In this document: piece after piece, positions 53,608-62,556 of the stretch
How positions within the stretch are numbered: the first letter of the stretch is position 1
Layout: every line of letters starts with the position of its first letter
Assembly (NCBI RefSeq): GCF_014199915.1
Contig: NZ_JACHOO010000006.1
Span: forward strand, 124,001 to 188,000
Direction of reading: 5' to 3'
Source of the DNA: Prosthecomicrobium pneumaticum
GTDB taxonomy: Bacteria > Pseudomonadota > Alphaproteobacteria > Rhizobiales > Kaistiaceae
Length of the DNA: 64,000 bases
Notes under the pieces: generated by a model
What the model was told of the DNA's origin: nothing
Seen by the model: the letters and a program-made list of their open reading frames with translations, nothing else
Databases searched by the model: none
Made by a program: the position numbers and the translations under genes

Positions 53608-53786
53608 CCCCAAGGGCAGCGGGCGCCCCGCTCCGGGGGCGGTCGCACAGGATCCTGCGCGCGATCGGCGCCATGGCGGGGGCGCGGGGACGGGCGGCGG
53701 GGCGCCGCTGCCCGCGCCTTCTGCCGGCGCATTGGAAGTGGTCTAAATCATTGGTGTTGCGAGGGTTTTCTGATGGCGGTATCTCG

Positions 53787-54371
53787 ATGTCGGGTGCCGG
53801 CCCGCCGTCCGGGCCGCCGCCTGTCCGCCCGCCCCGCGCCCCAGCGGCATCCGAGATGATCGCGACCCTCGCCGATGTCTTTCTGAGCCACCGCCGCTCC
53901 ATCATGTGGAGCGTCATGCGGATCGTGCGCGATCGGCAGACGGCAGAGGACGTGACGCAGGAGACCTATCTGCGAGCCCAGCGGGCGGCCGAACACGCTC
54001 CGATCGATCATGTCGAGGCCTTCCTCTTCCAGACCGCCCGCAATCTCGCCCTCAACCACAGGCGCCGGCAGACGATGCGCGGCCGGATCGAGCGCGACGG
54101 CGTGCCGGACGTGGATGTCGCCAATGTCGCCTCGGGCGTTCCCTCGCAGGAGGCCGGCCTTATCCATCGGCAGCGACTGCACTGCATCGCGGAGACCGTG
54201 TCGAAGTTGCCGCCGCGCGCCCGGACGGCCTGGCTGTTGAGCCGCATCGAAAAATGGCCCTATCCGAAGATCGCCGAGCATCTCGGGGTCTCGCCCAACA
54301 CCGTCTTCAACGATCTGAAGCGCGCGCACGCGGAATGCATCGCCGCTCTGGCGAAGATCGACCGCGATTGA
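53787..54371 (+). CDS. fecI: FecI-type ECF sigma factor
   Basis: A 194-residue protein. Region 2 is FLSHRRSIMWSVMRIVRD with AEDVTQETYLRAQ and FLFQTARNLALNHRRR; region 4 is LPPRARTAWLLSRIEKWPYPKIAEHLGVSPNTVFNDLKRA. Family fit is complete. ATG 53787 gives a proline-rich lead; ATG 53856 (GAG before it) is an alternative and removes it. It is followed by fecR and a TonB receptor, the standard iron/haem surface-signalling set. The downstream pair carries a shared promoter motif it may recognise. Confidence 0.92.
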   Translation: MSGAGPPSGPPPVRPPRAPAASEMIATLADVFLSHRRSIMWSVMRIVRDRQTAEDVTQETYLRAQRAAEHAPIDHVEAFLFQTARNLALNHRRRQTMRGRIERDGVPDVDVANVASGVPSQEAGLIHRQRLHCIAETVSKLPPRARTAWLLSRIEKWPYPKIAEHLGVSPNTVFNDLKRAHAECIAALAKIDRD

Positions 54372-54446
54372 CCGCCCGCCCGCCGCCGGACCGGAGCGGG
54401 CGCAGGGCGCCGGCGGCCTGCGCCGCGGTGCGGATCCGCGCCGGCC

Positions 54447-54473
54447 TTGTGAGACTGCGGTCCGCCGCGTGTC
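54447..54473 (+). promoter_or_regulatory. Candidate FecI-dependent promoter of fecR
   Basis: TTGTGAGAC (54447-54455) and GTGTC (54469-54473) are separated by 13 bp. The same two blocks at the same spacing occur before the TonB receptor gene (55588-55614). It also forms a TGAGAC/GTCTCA inverted repeat. As an ECF promoter it would start transcription near 54480, which rules out ATG 54476 as the fecR start. Confidence 0.55.
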
Positions 54474-54523
54474 TCATGTATAAGGCCGTTCACACACCGA
54501 CCAGCCGGACCGGATCGACCCGA

Positions 54524-55573
54524 GTGGAACGCGACGCGCCCGAGCGCCCCAACGATGATCAACGCGGCGGTCAGGACGCGCGCCGCGGCGCCGAAGCGGC
54601 GTTCGTGCATCCCGACCCGGCCATGGACGCGGCGCTCGACTGGCTGTTCACGCTCCAGGCCGCCCCCGATGATGCGGCGTCGCGGGCGGCCTTCGAAGCC
54701 TGGCGCGGGGCCGATCCGGCTCGTGCGCAGGCCTTCTCCGCGGTGGCCGGCGCCTGGGATCTGCCCGAGATGGACATCGCCGCGGCGGCGCTCGCGAAGG
54801 CGACGACGGCCCCGCGGGCGGGGCGGGTCCGGTCCGTGGTGTCCGCCGCCGCGACGCGCCGGCGGCGGCTCGCTCTCGCCGCGGCGGCCGTGCTGCTGCT
54901 CGCCGTCGGCCTCCACCAGGCGCCCGGGTTGATCCTGCGCTGGCGGGCCGACTATCTGACGCAGACCGGTGCGCGCGCGGCATTCACGCTTCCGGACGGC
55001 TCGCGCATGACGCTCAACACGGCATCGGCGGCCGCACTCGATTTCGAGGCCGGACGGCGCGCCGTCACTCTTCTCGCGGGCGAGGCCTATTTCGACGTCC
55101 TGCCGGATCCGCAGCGGCCGTTCGTCGTCGTTTCGGCCTTTTCCGAGGTGGAGGTGAAGGGCACCGCCTTCTCCGTGCGGAAGGGGGAAGCGCAGGACAC
55201 CGTTCTGCTCGCGCGCGGCCATGTCGAGGTCGCCCGTCGCTCCGCGCCGGCGGACCGGGCGGCGCTCGACGCCGGCGAGGCGATCGACGTCTCGGCGACG
55301 GCCTTCTCGCCGTTGCGCGCGGCCGACGCTGAGCGGGCGCTCGCCTGGCTCGACGGCCGGATCGTCTTCGCCGATCAGCCCTTCGGCGCGGTGCTCGAGG
55401 AGATCGGCCGCTATTATCCGCACACCATCCTCGTCACCGACGGCGCGCTGGAGCGGGTCGCGATCAGCGGCAATTATCGCCTCGACGCGCCCGAGCGGAC
55501 GATCCGCTCGCTCGCCACCGCCGCCGGCGCATCGGTGACGCGGCTGCCGGGCGGGGTCTTAATCCTTCGCTGA
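54524..55573 (+). CDS. fecR: FecR-type anti-sigma/signal-transduction protein
   Basis: A 349-residue protein read from GTG 54524, the first start after the candidate promoter. The N-terminal cytoplasmic domain (AALDWLFTLQAAPDDAASRAAFEAW) is the FecR anti-sigma part; one membrane segment lies near 115-135 (RLALAAAAVLLLAVGLHQAP). The periplasmic domain has YLTQTGARAAFTLPDGSRMTLN, VTLLAGEAYFDV and VKGTAFSVRKGEA, all typical. A C-terminal STN-like part (FGAVLEEIGRYYPH) should contact the receptor. It relays receptor occupancy to FecI. Confidence 0.9.
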   Translation: MERDAPERPNDDQRGGQDARRGAEAAFVHPDPAMDAALDWLFTLQAAPDDAASRAAFEAWRGADPARAQAFSAVAGAWDLPEMDIAAAALAKATTAPRAGRVRSVVSAAATRRRRLALAAAAVLLLAVGLHQAPGLILRWRADYLTQTGARAAFTLPDGSRMTLNTASAAALDFEAGRRAVTLLAGEAYFDVLPDPQRPFVVVSAFSEVEVKGTAFSVRKGEAQDTVLLARGHVEVARRSAPADRAALDAGEAIDVSATAFSPLRAADAERALAWLDGRIVFADQPFGAVLEEIGRYYPHTILVTDGALERVAISGNYRLDAPERTIRSLATAAGASVTRLPGGVLILR

Positions 55574-55587
55574 ACATTCAAGTTTTT

Positions 55588-55614
55588 TTGTGAGACCGCC
55601 CCGGCTCGTGTGTC
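55588..55614 (+). promoter_or_regulatory. Candidate FecI-dependent promoter of the TonB receptor gene
   Basis: TTGTGAGAC (55588-55596), 13 bp, GTGTC (55610-55614): the exact blocks and spacing seen upstream of fecR. It lies 65 bp before the ATG of the receptor, so the receptor can be transcribed apart from fecR. Confidence 0.55.
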
Positions 55615-55678
55615 AGGTGTCCGTGGGCCGGGCGAACGCCGCCGATCGGGCCCTCCTCGAGAGCGTGAGGGATGACGG

Positions 55679-58420
55679 ATGGGGCGTAGCGCGGATGCCG
55701 GCGGTCGGACCGGAACGGACGGGGGGCGCCGCCGCGCGCGTCTCGCCTCTCTTCTGATCGCCTCCAGCCTTCTCGGCGCGGCGGCGGTCTTCGGCCCGCT
55801 GGTGGCGGACGCCGCGCAGCGGACGGCGGTGCGGACGATGCGCTTCGACATCCCGGCCCAACCGCTCGCCGCGGCGATCGCCGCCTTCGTCCGGGTGACG
55901 GGCTGGGAGGTCGGCTTCGCCTCGCAGACGGTCGCCGGCAAGCGCTCGGCCGCGATATCGGGTGCGATGACGCCCGCCGAGGCCCTCGACGCCCTGCTCG
56001 CCGGGACGGCGGTGAGCGCGGCGATCTCCGGCCCCTCCACCGCCGCCCTCGTCTCCACCGTGGCAGGCGCCGGCGCGGCGCCGGACGGCGCCCTGCTGCT
56101 CGATACCATTACGGTGACCGGGGCGCAGGGCCGGGACGCGCCATCCGGGGCCGGCTATCGCGGCACGCCCGACTGGGTCTACGAGACCGCCGCCTCGGTC
56201 GGCGTGGTCTCGCGCGAGGCGCTGCAGAGTTCGGGCGCGCGCAATGTGCGCGACGCGATCGCCGACGCGGCGGGGGTCTATTCCGGCGAGGGCCAGGGCA
56301 GTTTCCCGACCGTCTCGCCCAATATCCGCGGCGTCGGCGATTCCGGGCGCGTCGTGGTGTCGATCGACGGCGCGCGGCAGAACGCGCAGGATGGCGGACG
56401 CTATGGCGGGGGGCTCGGCGGCTATGGCACCGCCTATGTCGATTCCGCCTTCGTCCGCCGGGTCGACATCGAGAAGAACCCCGATGCCTCGGCCGGCAGC
56501 GCGGGCTCGCTCGGCGGCAGCGTCGATTTCCGCACCGTGAACGCCGACGACATTATCGCCCCGGGACGGTTCTGGGGCGTGGAACTCGACGCCGTCGCGG
56601 GGAGCAATGCGAGCGACTTCCAGGGATCGATGATCGCCGCCACCCGCCTGGGAGAGATCTTCTCGCTGACGGCCGGGTTCAGCAGGACGGATATGGGCGA
56701 CTATGAGGGCGGCGAGAACGGCGAGGTGACGGCCTCCAACATCTACAACATGACGGGGCGGGAGTCGTGGTCGTCCCTCCTGAAGCTCGAAGGCGAGTTC
56801 GATGATGTCCGCACGTCGCTCTCCTGGATGCATCAGCAGAACGATTTCAGCTACAGCCCCACCGGGACGATGGCGGGCAGCGACTTCGACGCGAGGAACG
56901 ACAGCGTTTCCGCCGCGCTCGGCTGGGATCCGGACAGTCCGTTCCTCGACGTGAAGGCGACGCTCTGGCTCAATAGATCGAGTTCGGACGAAGTCCGGCA
57001 GGCACGCATCCTCGACGGCGTCTTGATCTGGCCGGAAACCGAGCAGGAAAGGGACCTCACGAGCTTCGGCGGCGTGCTCGAGAACACGAGCGCGATCGAG
57101 ACGGGCGCAGGTCCGCTGACTTTCAACTACGGCGTGGAAGCGTTCCGCGACGACGGCTCGAGCGCCGCCATGAACGATGATATCGCAGCCGATCCGCGCT
57201 ACGCCTCGGGCTATCTGCAGTTCAACCGGCCCGGCCAGCGCGATGTCGCGAGTGCGTTTCTGAACGAGACCTGGAAGCCCGCCGACTGGCTCGCGATCTC
57301 CGGCGGCCTGCGCTACGACTGGTACCGACTGCACGGGACGTCGACCTACTACCGCTATCAGGCTGCGGCCAGCTACACGGCGGGCTGCAACACGTCGGAA
57401 TACGACTACCGGATAGCCTATGTGCCGAGTTGGGATCCCTCGACCGCGTCCAACGCGCTCGTCCGCATCCTGAAGAACCGGTGTGGCGAGATCTACGCCG
57501 GTTCGTTCTACACGGCGGGATCCGTCATATCGGCATTGAGCACGCCGGAGAGCTATCCGGAGACGACGCTCGACATCGACCGGACGGACGGCGCCCTGCT
57601 GCCTTCGGCCACCGTCGAGTTCGTGCCCTTCGAGGGTCTGCGCCCCTATATGAGTTATGCGCACAGCTTCCGGCCGCCGACGGTCAACGAGGCGTTCTTC
57701 TCGGGTGGGGTTTCGCCGACGATTGGCATCGACACCAGCGGCGCCGCCAATGAGGCGCTCGGGGGTGAATCGGCGCGCACCTGGGAGATCGGCGTCAATC
57801 TCTCCCGCGATCATGTGTTCGCGCCCGACGACAGCTTTCGCCTCAAGGCCGCGGCCTTCCACCGCACGATCGAGGACTACATCGTCCTCGGCTATATCCG
57901 TGTCCCGGAGGTCGACGAGGATCTTCTCTCCTTCGTCAACGCCGACGGCGACACCACGATGAAGGGCCTCGAGATCGAGGCCAATTACGATGCAGGTGCC
58001 TATTGGATCGGGGGCGCGGCGACCTGGCTCGAGACCACCTGGCCGGACAAGACGCAGACCTTCAGCAACGGATCCGGCACGACGACCGGCGAGATCTTCG
58101 CCTTCGCCGGGGCGGTGCCGCCGCGCTTCAAGGTGAGCCTCGACGTCGGCGTCCGCTCGCCCGATCGCAAGGTCACCTTCGGCGCGCACGTCAATCACGT
58201 GACACCGAATCTCGCCCGTTATCTCGACGCGAACGGCGAACTCGCCGAGACCGGTGATCCCTACACGACGCTCGATCTCGATCTCTCGCTGGCGCTCGGC
58301 CCGCACGCGACCTTCAACGTTTCGGTGAACAACGTGACGGATCAGCGCTACATTCCGGCGACCGGCAATTACATCGCGCCGGGCCGGACCTTCCTCGCCG
58401 CGCTGCGGACCCGCTTCTGA
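55679..58420 (+). CDS. TonB-dependent receptor with STN signalling domain (haem/haemoprotein-like)
   Basis: A 913-residue outer-membrane receptor. The signal peptide ends near ADA-AQR (about 45). An STN domain (MRFDIPAQPLAAAIAAFVRVTG, about 52-115) links it to FecR, then the TonB box region (LLLDTITVTG) and the plug (ALQSSGARNVRDAIADAAGV, NIRGVG, VVVSIDGARQN, GSLGGSVDF). A 22-strand barrel ends with PGRTFLAALRTRF. The plug phrases match the haem/haemoglobin/transferrin receptor group rather than siderophore receptors. It would import haem iron and signal through FecR/FecI. Ligand unproven. Confidence 0.92.
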   Translation: MGRSADAGGRTGTDGGRRRARLASLLIASSLLGAAAVFGPLVADAAQRTAVRTMRFDIPAQPLAAAIAAFVRVTGWEVGFASQTVAGKRSAAISGAMTPAEALDALLAGTAVSAAISGPSTAALVSTVAGAGAAPDGALLLDTITVTGAQGRDAPSGAGYRGTPDWVYETAASVGVVSREALQSSGARNVRDAIADAAGVYSGEGQGSFPTVSPNIRGVGDSGRVVVSIDGARQNAQDGGRYGGGLGGYGTAYVDSAFVRRVDIEKNPDASAGSAGSLGGSVDFRTVNADDIIAPGRFWGVELDAVAGSNASDFQGSMIAATRLGEIFSLTAGFSRTDMGDYEGGENGEVTASNIYNMTGRESWSSLLKLEGEFDDVRTSLSWMHQQNDFSYSPTGTMAGSDFDARNDSVSAALGWDPDSPFLDVKATLWLNRSSSDEVRQARILDGVLIWPETEQERDLTSFGGVLENTSAIETGAGPLTFNYGVEAFRDDGSSAAMNDDIAADPRYASGYLQFNRPGQRDVASAFLNETWKPADWLAISGGLRYDWYRLHGTSTYYRYQAAASYTAGCNTSEYDYRIAYVPSWDPSTASNALVRILKNRCGEIYAGSFYTAGSVISALSTPESYPETTLDIDRTDGALLPSATVEFVPFEGLRPYMSYAHSFRPPTVNEAFFSGGVSPTIGIDTSGAANEALGGESARTWEIGVNLSRDHVFAPDDSFRLKAAAFHRTIEDYIVLGYIRVPEVDEDLLSFVNADGDTTMKGLEIEANYDAGAYWIGGAATWLETTWPDKTQTFSNGSGTTTGEIFAFAGAVPPRFKVSLDVGVRSPDRKVTFGAHVNHVTPNLARYLDANGELAETGDPYTTLDLDLSLALGPHATFNVSVNNVTDQRYIPATGNYIAPGRTFLAALRTRF

Positions 58421-58435
58421 CGCGGCCGATCCGAC

Positions 58436-58455
58436 GGGCGGGGGTGCCCCCGCCC
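58436..58455. terminator. Strong GC hairpin terminator
   Basis: GGGCGGGGG (58436-58444) and CCCCCGCCC (58447-58455) form a perfect 9-bp stem over TG, between the convergent TonB receptor and dipeptidase genes. Confidence 0.65.
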
Positions 58456-58458
58456 CGC

Positions 58459-59523
58459 TCAGGCCTTCCAGGTGCGGGCGAGCAGGTCGAGCCAGTTCTC
58501 GCGCGCGATGCGGGCGATCAGCGCCTCGCCATAGCCGTGCGCGCCGAGATGCCCGAAGAGCGCCGGAAGATGCGCCGCATCGGCGAGCGCCTCCGGCACC
58601 ACGGCACCGTCGAAATCCGAGCCGAGCGCCACGCCGCCCTCGCCGAGCCGCTCGAGGAGGGCGTCGAGATGGCGCCGCATCACGTCGAGACCCGTGTCGG
58701 CGATCATGCGGCCGTCCGGCCGCAGGAAGGCGGTGGCGAAGTTGAGCCCGACGACGCCGCGCCGCTCGCGGATCGCGTCGAGCTGCCGGTCGGTCAGGTT
58801 GCGCGACACCGGGGCGATCGCATGGACGTTCGAATGGGTGGCGACGAGCGGCGCGTCGGAGAGGGCGGCGACGTCCCAGAACCCCTGTTCCGTGATGTGC
58901 GACAGGTCGATCAGGATGCCGAGCCGGTTGGCGGCGCGGACGAGGTCGCGGCCGGCCTGCGTGAGACCCGGCCCGGTGTCGGGCGATGAGGGGAAGCGCA
59001 TCGGCACGCCATGGCCGAAGCGGTTCGGCCGGCTCCAGACCGGGCCGAGCGAGCGCAGGCCCGCGGCATGGAGGACGTCGAGCGCATCGAGATCGGGCCC
59101 GATCGCCTCGGCGCCCTCGATGTGCATCACCGCGGCGAGCGCGCCGCGCGCCATCGCCGCGCGGATCTCTTCGACGCTGCGGCAGACGGCGAGCGCGCCG
59201 GCCGAGGCCCGTTCGAGACGAAAGAGGATCGCCGCCATGGCGAAGGTCGAGGCCTCTCCCTCGGCGAGCGTCAGCGGCTCGGGCAGCGGCAGGTCGTAAG
59301 CCTCGCCGGTCATCGCGGCCATGAAGGCGGCGGAGGAGGGCGAGGGCGGAAAGATCGCGAACAGGCCGCCGGCGAGCCCGCCGGCGCGAGCCCGTTTCAG
59401 GTCGATATGGCCGGCCGTCGTGCCGGCGAGGAAGGCGGCGATCCCGGCCTCGCCGCCCTCGGTATAGAGACGCAGCAGGACATCGTTGTGGCCGTCGAAG
59501 ACGGCGACGGGTGCGGCGCTCAT
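58459..59523 (-). CDS. Membrane-dipeptidase-like M19 peptidase
   Basis: A 354-residue protein. Metal ligands appear as VFDGHNDVLLRLY (HxD), AVMHIEGAEA (Glu), LIDLSHITEQGFWDVA (His) and ATHSNVHAIAPVSRNLTD (His); the substrate Asp region is ALGSDFDGAVVPE. The length is right for the family, which cleaves dipeptides, often with a D-residue. It has no signal peptide. Its start overlaps the nitroreductase stop, so the two form an operon. Confidence 0.93.
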   Translation of the reverse strand: MSAAPVAVFDGHNDVLLRLYTEGGEAGIAAFLAGTTAGHIDLKRARAGGLAGGLFAIFPPSPSSAAFMAAMTGEAYDLPLPEPLTLAEGEASTFAMAAILFRLERASAGALAVCRSVEEIRAAMARGALAAVMHIEGAEAIGPDLDALDVLHAAGLRSLGPVWSRPNRFGHGVPMRFPSSPDTGPGLTQAGRDLVRAANRLGILIDLSHITEQGFWDVAALSDAPLVATHSNVHAIAPVSRNLTDRQLDAIRERRGVVGLNFATAFLRPDGRMIADTGLDVMRRHLDALLERLGEGGVALGSDFDGAVVPEALADAAHLPALFGHLGAHGYGEALIARIARENWLDLLARTWKA

Positions 59524-60539
59524 CCGTTCGCCCGCCCCGGCAGCGGCGGCGCGAGGCGCAGCACCTCGTCGAGCGGCTTGCGTTGCGAGCGCGGCACCTT
59601 GAAGCGCTCCGGCATGTGGCCGAAGCCGATCATGGTGATGACGAGCTCCTCGTCGGGGATGCCGACGAAGGCGCGCATCGCGCGGTCGATGTCGGCGGTC
59701 GTGCTCCAGTTGAGCATGCAGGCGCCGAGCCCCTCGGCGTGCAGCGCGAGGGCGAGCGTCATCGCGAACATGCCGCCGTCGATCCAGCCCTGATAGCGCT
59801 CGCCGACGGCGTTCCAGTGGCGCAGGTCGCTCGTCACGACGGCGAGGCCGCCGAGCTGGTCGCCGAAGCCGCGATGGCCCTGCTGGAAGGCGAGGACGCG
59901 GGCGATGTCGTCCTTCGCGGTGAAGACGTAGGCGCGGCAGGTCTGGCGGTTGCAGCTCGACGGCGTCTGCTGCGCGGCGCGCACCGCCCGCTCGATCGCA
60001 TCCCGCTCGACCGGCCGGTCGGCATAGTTGCGGACGCTGTGGCGCGCTTCCATGAAGCGCAGGAAGTCCATCGCCGCCTGCTGCCGGATGCCCTCCGCGG
60101 TGACCTCCTCGGTGCCGCCCAGCAGCTCGGCCCGCGCCCGCTCGATCCGCGTCCCGAGCGCGGCGATCGTGCCGGCGAGCGCGCCGATCGCGCCGCCGCT
60201 TTCGGCATTGAAGGCGGCATAGGCGGCGAGCGCCTTGACGGCGATCTCGGCGCTCGCATCGACGCCGTAATCGGCGATGTAATGCTCCGTTGCCGCGCAG
60301 AGTTCGGCGGCGCGGTCGCGGCCGAAGCCCGGCCGCGGTGCCCGGAGCGACAGGCCATGTTCGAGGAAATGGGCCTGCAGATGGATCTGCGCCTTGCGGC
60401 TCTCGCGCGAGCGGGCGTCGCCGAGATAGGCGGCGCGGAGAAATCGGCGCGTGTCATAGGCGACGTTGCGCATGAGCGCCGTGCGCCGGCGGAGCGCGGC
60501 GAGGAGCTCGGAGAGAAGGCGGTCGGATTTCGCGGGCAT
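59520..60539 (-). CDS. Nitroreductase-family protein with N-terminal extension
   Basis: A 339-residue protein. The C-terminal 190 residues are a FMN-dependent nitroreductase fold (FMEARHSVRNYADRPVERDAI, QTPSSCNRQTCRAYVFT, GGMFAMTLALALHAEGLGACML). The N-terminal 140 residues (AALRRRTALMRNVAYDTRRFL, ATEHYIADYGVD) are extra and occur in nitroreductase-like proteins seen with polysaccharide genes. The substrate is unknown. It is coupled to the dipeptidase gene. Confidence 0.85.
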   Translation of the reverse strand: MPAKSDRLLSELLAALRRRTALMRNVAYDTRRFLRAAYLGDARSRESRKAQIHLQAHFLEHGLSLRAPRPGFGRDRAAELCAATEHYIADYGVDASAEIAVKALAAYAAFNAESGGAIGALAGTIAALGTRIERARAELLGGTEEVTAEGIRQQAAMDFLRFMEARHSVRNYADRPVERDAIERAVRAAQQTPSSCNRQTCRAYVFTAKDDIARVLAFQQGHRGFGDQLGGLAVVTSDLRHWNAVGERYQGWIDGGMFAMTLALALHAEGLGACMLNWSTTADIDRAMRAFVGIPDEELVITMIGFGHMPERFKVPRSQRKPLDEVLRLAPPLPGRANG

Positions 60540-60856
60540 GAACCGTTCGCGCGGGAAGGGCGGCCCCGGGGGGCCGGAAAGCGAGGCCGAGGGTCGTCGC
60601 CGCGCCGGCCGCTGTCAAACCCGGGATGCCGCGCCGGGCCGCGCGGGCCGCCCTCCCCGCGAGACGGCGCGGGAGCGGAAAGTCGAACGCGATCAAGCGC
60701 CGCCCGCTTCGAAACCCCTCCTTTCGGATAGGTCGGCGAAGGAAAGTTGCGCCGGCCGACCCTCCGAATCAGTTCCCCACCTATCTCTTTTCGCCCCTTC
60801 TTCAGCGGCGCCTGCGGTGCGACCGTTTCCGCATCGCGAAGACGAGCGAGGCGAAC
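60540..60856. other. Divergent spacer, nitroreductase / racemase operon
   Basis: A 317-bp spacer. The left half is very GC-rich, with short palindromic runs near 60560-60580; the right half (60770-60840) is AT-richer and should hold the promoter of the racemase-transporter operon. No clear consensus promoter and no gene are visible. Confidence 0.4.
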
Positions 60857-61621
60857 ATGGCGGCTCCGGTCGACGTCCGGGTTCTTTCCCCGATTACCAC
60901 CAAGGGTTTCCGGCGGCCCGAAGATCTTGCTGCGCTGCAATATGACGGGCTCGTGGTCAGCCACAGCCAGATCGACGACGGTCCGGCCTCGATCGAGAGC
61001 GAGTATGAGATCGCGATGTCCGTGCCGGGCACGATCGTGAAGGCGATCGAGGCCGAGCGCGAGGGCGCCGACGCGATCGTCATCGACTGCATGGGCGATC
61101 CGGGCCTTCGGGCGGTGCGCGAAGTGGTGTCGATCCCGGTGCTCGGCCCGGCCGAAACGGCGATGCACGTCGCGGCGATGCTCGGCCATCGCTTCAGCGT
61201 CGTCACGGTGATGCGCCGGCTGCGCGCCCAGTTCGAGAACGAGGCGGCCGTCTACGGCCTCTCGGGCAAGATGGCGTCGGTCCGCCACGTCGACATCCCG
61301 GTGCTCGAGCTCGAGAAGGATCTCGTCGTGACGCAGGCGCGGCTCGTCGAGCAGGCGGTGCTGGCGGTCGAGGTGGACGGCGCCGAGGCGCTCATCTTCG
61401 GCTGCACGGGCCTGCTCGGCTGCGCCGGCGCGGTGCGTGCCGGGCTGCTCGCGCAGGGCATCGACATCCCGGTGATCGATCCGATCCCGACCGCGGTGTC
61501 GGTCGCCTGCGCGCTCGTCCACGTCGGTCTCAGCCAGAGCAGGCTCACCTATCCGCCGCCGCCGGTGAAGGAGATGGTCGGCTATTCGATCGTCCTGCCG
61601 ACCGCGCTCGCGGCCGAGTGA
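60857..61621 (+). CDS. Asp/Glu/hydantoin racemase family protein
   Basis: A 254-residue protein from ATG 60857 (GCGAGG upstream). The two catalytic cysteines sit in IVIDCMGDPGLRAVR and LIFGCTGLLGC, the pattern of hydantoin and aspartate racemases; GPAETAMHVAAMLGHRFSVVT between them is also typical. The stop overlaps the permease start, so it belongs to the transporter operon. It probably racemises a carbon centre in the imported compound. Confidence 0.9.
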   Translation: MAAPVDVRVLSPITTKGFRRPEDLAALQYDGLVVSHSQIDDGPASIESEYEIAMSVPGTIVKAIEAEREGADAIVIDCMGDPGLRAVREVVSIPVLGPAETAMHVAAMLGHRFSVVTVMRRLRAQFENEAAVYGLSGKMASVRHVDIPVLELEKDLVVTQARLVEQAVLAVEVDGAEALIFGCTGLLGCAGAVRAGLLAQGIDIPVIDPIPTAVSVACALVHVGLSQSRLTYPPPPVKEMVGYSIVLPTALAAE

Positions 61622-62556
61622 GCGGCGGCGCGATGAGCTCGGCGGGCACGATCGGAGGGAGGGCGGCGATGCGCCGGCGGGGGGTCTCGATCAGCGAGGC
61701 GTTCGGCGGCTTCCGGCTGTGGTGGCTGGTGCTGCCGGCCTTCCTGTTCTTCCTCGCCTTCTTCGTCGTGCCCGTCCTGTCGCTGCTCGCGATCTCCTTC
61801 AACAAGACCGTGCCCGGCGTCGTGACGCTCACCGACGCCTTCACGCTCGACAATTTCGTCCGGATCTTCACCCGGCCGCTCTATTACGAGGCGATCCTGC
61901 GCTCGATCGGCCTCGGCGTCGTCGTCGCGGCGGTGGCGCTGGTGCTCGGCTATCCGCTCGCCTTCCTGATCGCCAAGACCGAGCATCCCGGCCGCAACAC
62001 CGCGCTGATGATCCTCGTGCTCGCCTCGATGCAGCTCGACATGGTGATCCGGATGTACGGGCTGATGGTGCTGATGGGCGACACCGGCCTGATCAACAGC
62101 GCGCTGATCGGCCTTCACCTGATCGATGAGCCGCTGCCGCTGATGTACAACGCCTTCGGTGTCGTCGTCGGCCTCGTCCAGGTGACGCTGCCCTTCATGG
62201 TGCTGTCGCTCGTCGGCATCATCCGGGCGATCCATCCTTCGCTCGAGGAGGCGGCCCGCAGCCTCGGCGCGAGCCGGGGCGAAGCCTTCCGGCGGGTCGT
62301 GCTGCCTCTGTCGATGCCGGGCATCCTCGCCGGCTCGCTGCTCGTCTTCGCCCTCTCGATCAGTTCCTATGTCGTGCCGGCGCTGATGGGCGGCTGGAAG
62401 GTCGTGGTGCTGCCGATCCACATCTACCAGCAGATCGCCGAGGCCGGCCGCTGGCAGTTCGGCGCCGCGGTCGCGGCGATCCTCTTCCTCACCAGCCTCG
62501 TCGCGGTCTTCGTCTATCACCGCGCCGCGGTGCTGACCTCGGGAGGGCGGACCTGA
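61618..62556 (+). CDS. ABC transporter permease, PotB type
   Basis: A 312-residue permease from GTG 61618 (GTGA overlap). Six membrane segments are visible; the coupling loop EEAARSLGASRGEAFRRVVLPL is characteristic of the spermidine/putrescine (PotB) branch. Later phrases ISSYVVPALMGG fit too. It pairs with the next permease, and a one-base overlap (TGATG) joins them. Confidence 0.93.
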   Translation: MSGGAMSSAGTIGGRAAMRRRGVSISEAFGGFRLWWLVLPAFLFFLAFFVVPVLSLLAISFNKTVPGVVTLTDAFTLDNFVRIFTRPLYYEAILRSIGLGVVVAAVALVLGYPLAFLIAKTEHPGRNTALMILVLASMQLDMVIRMYGLMVLMGDTGLINSALIGLHLIDEPLPLMYNAFGVVVGLVQVTLPFMVLSLVGIIRAIHPSLEEAARSLGASRGEAFRRVVLPLSMPGILAGSLLVFALSISSYVVPALMGGWKVVVLPIHIYQQIAEAGRWQFGAAVAAILFLTSLVAVFVYHRAAVLTSGGRT

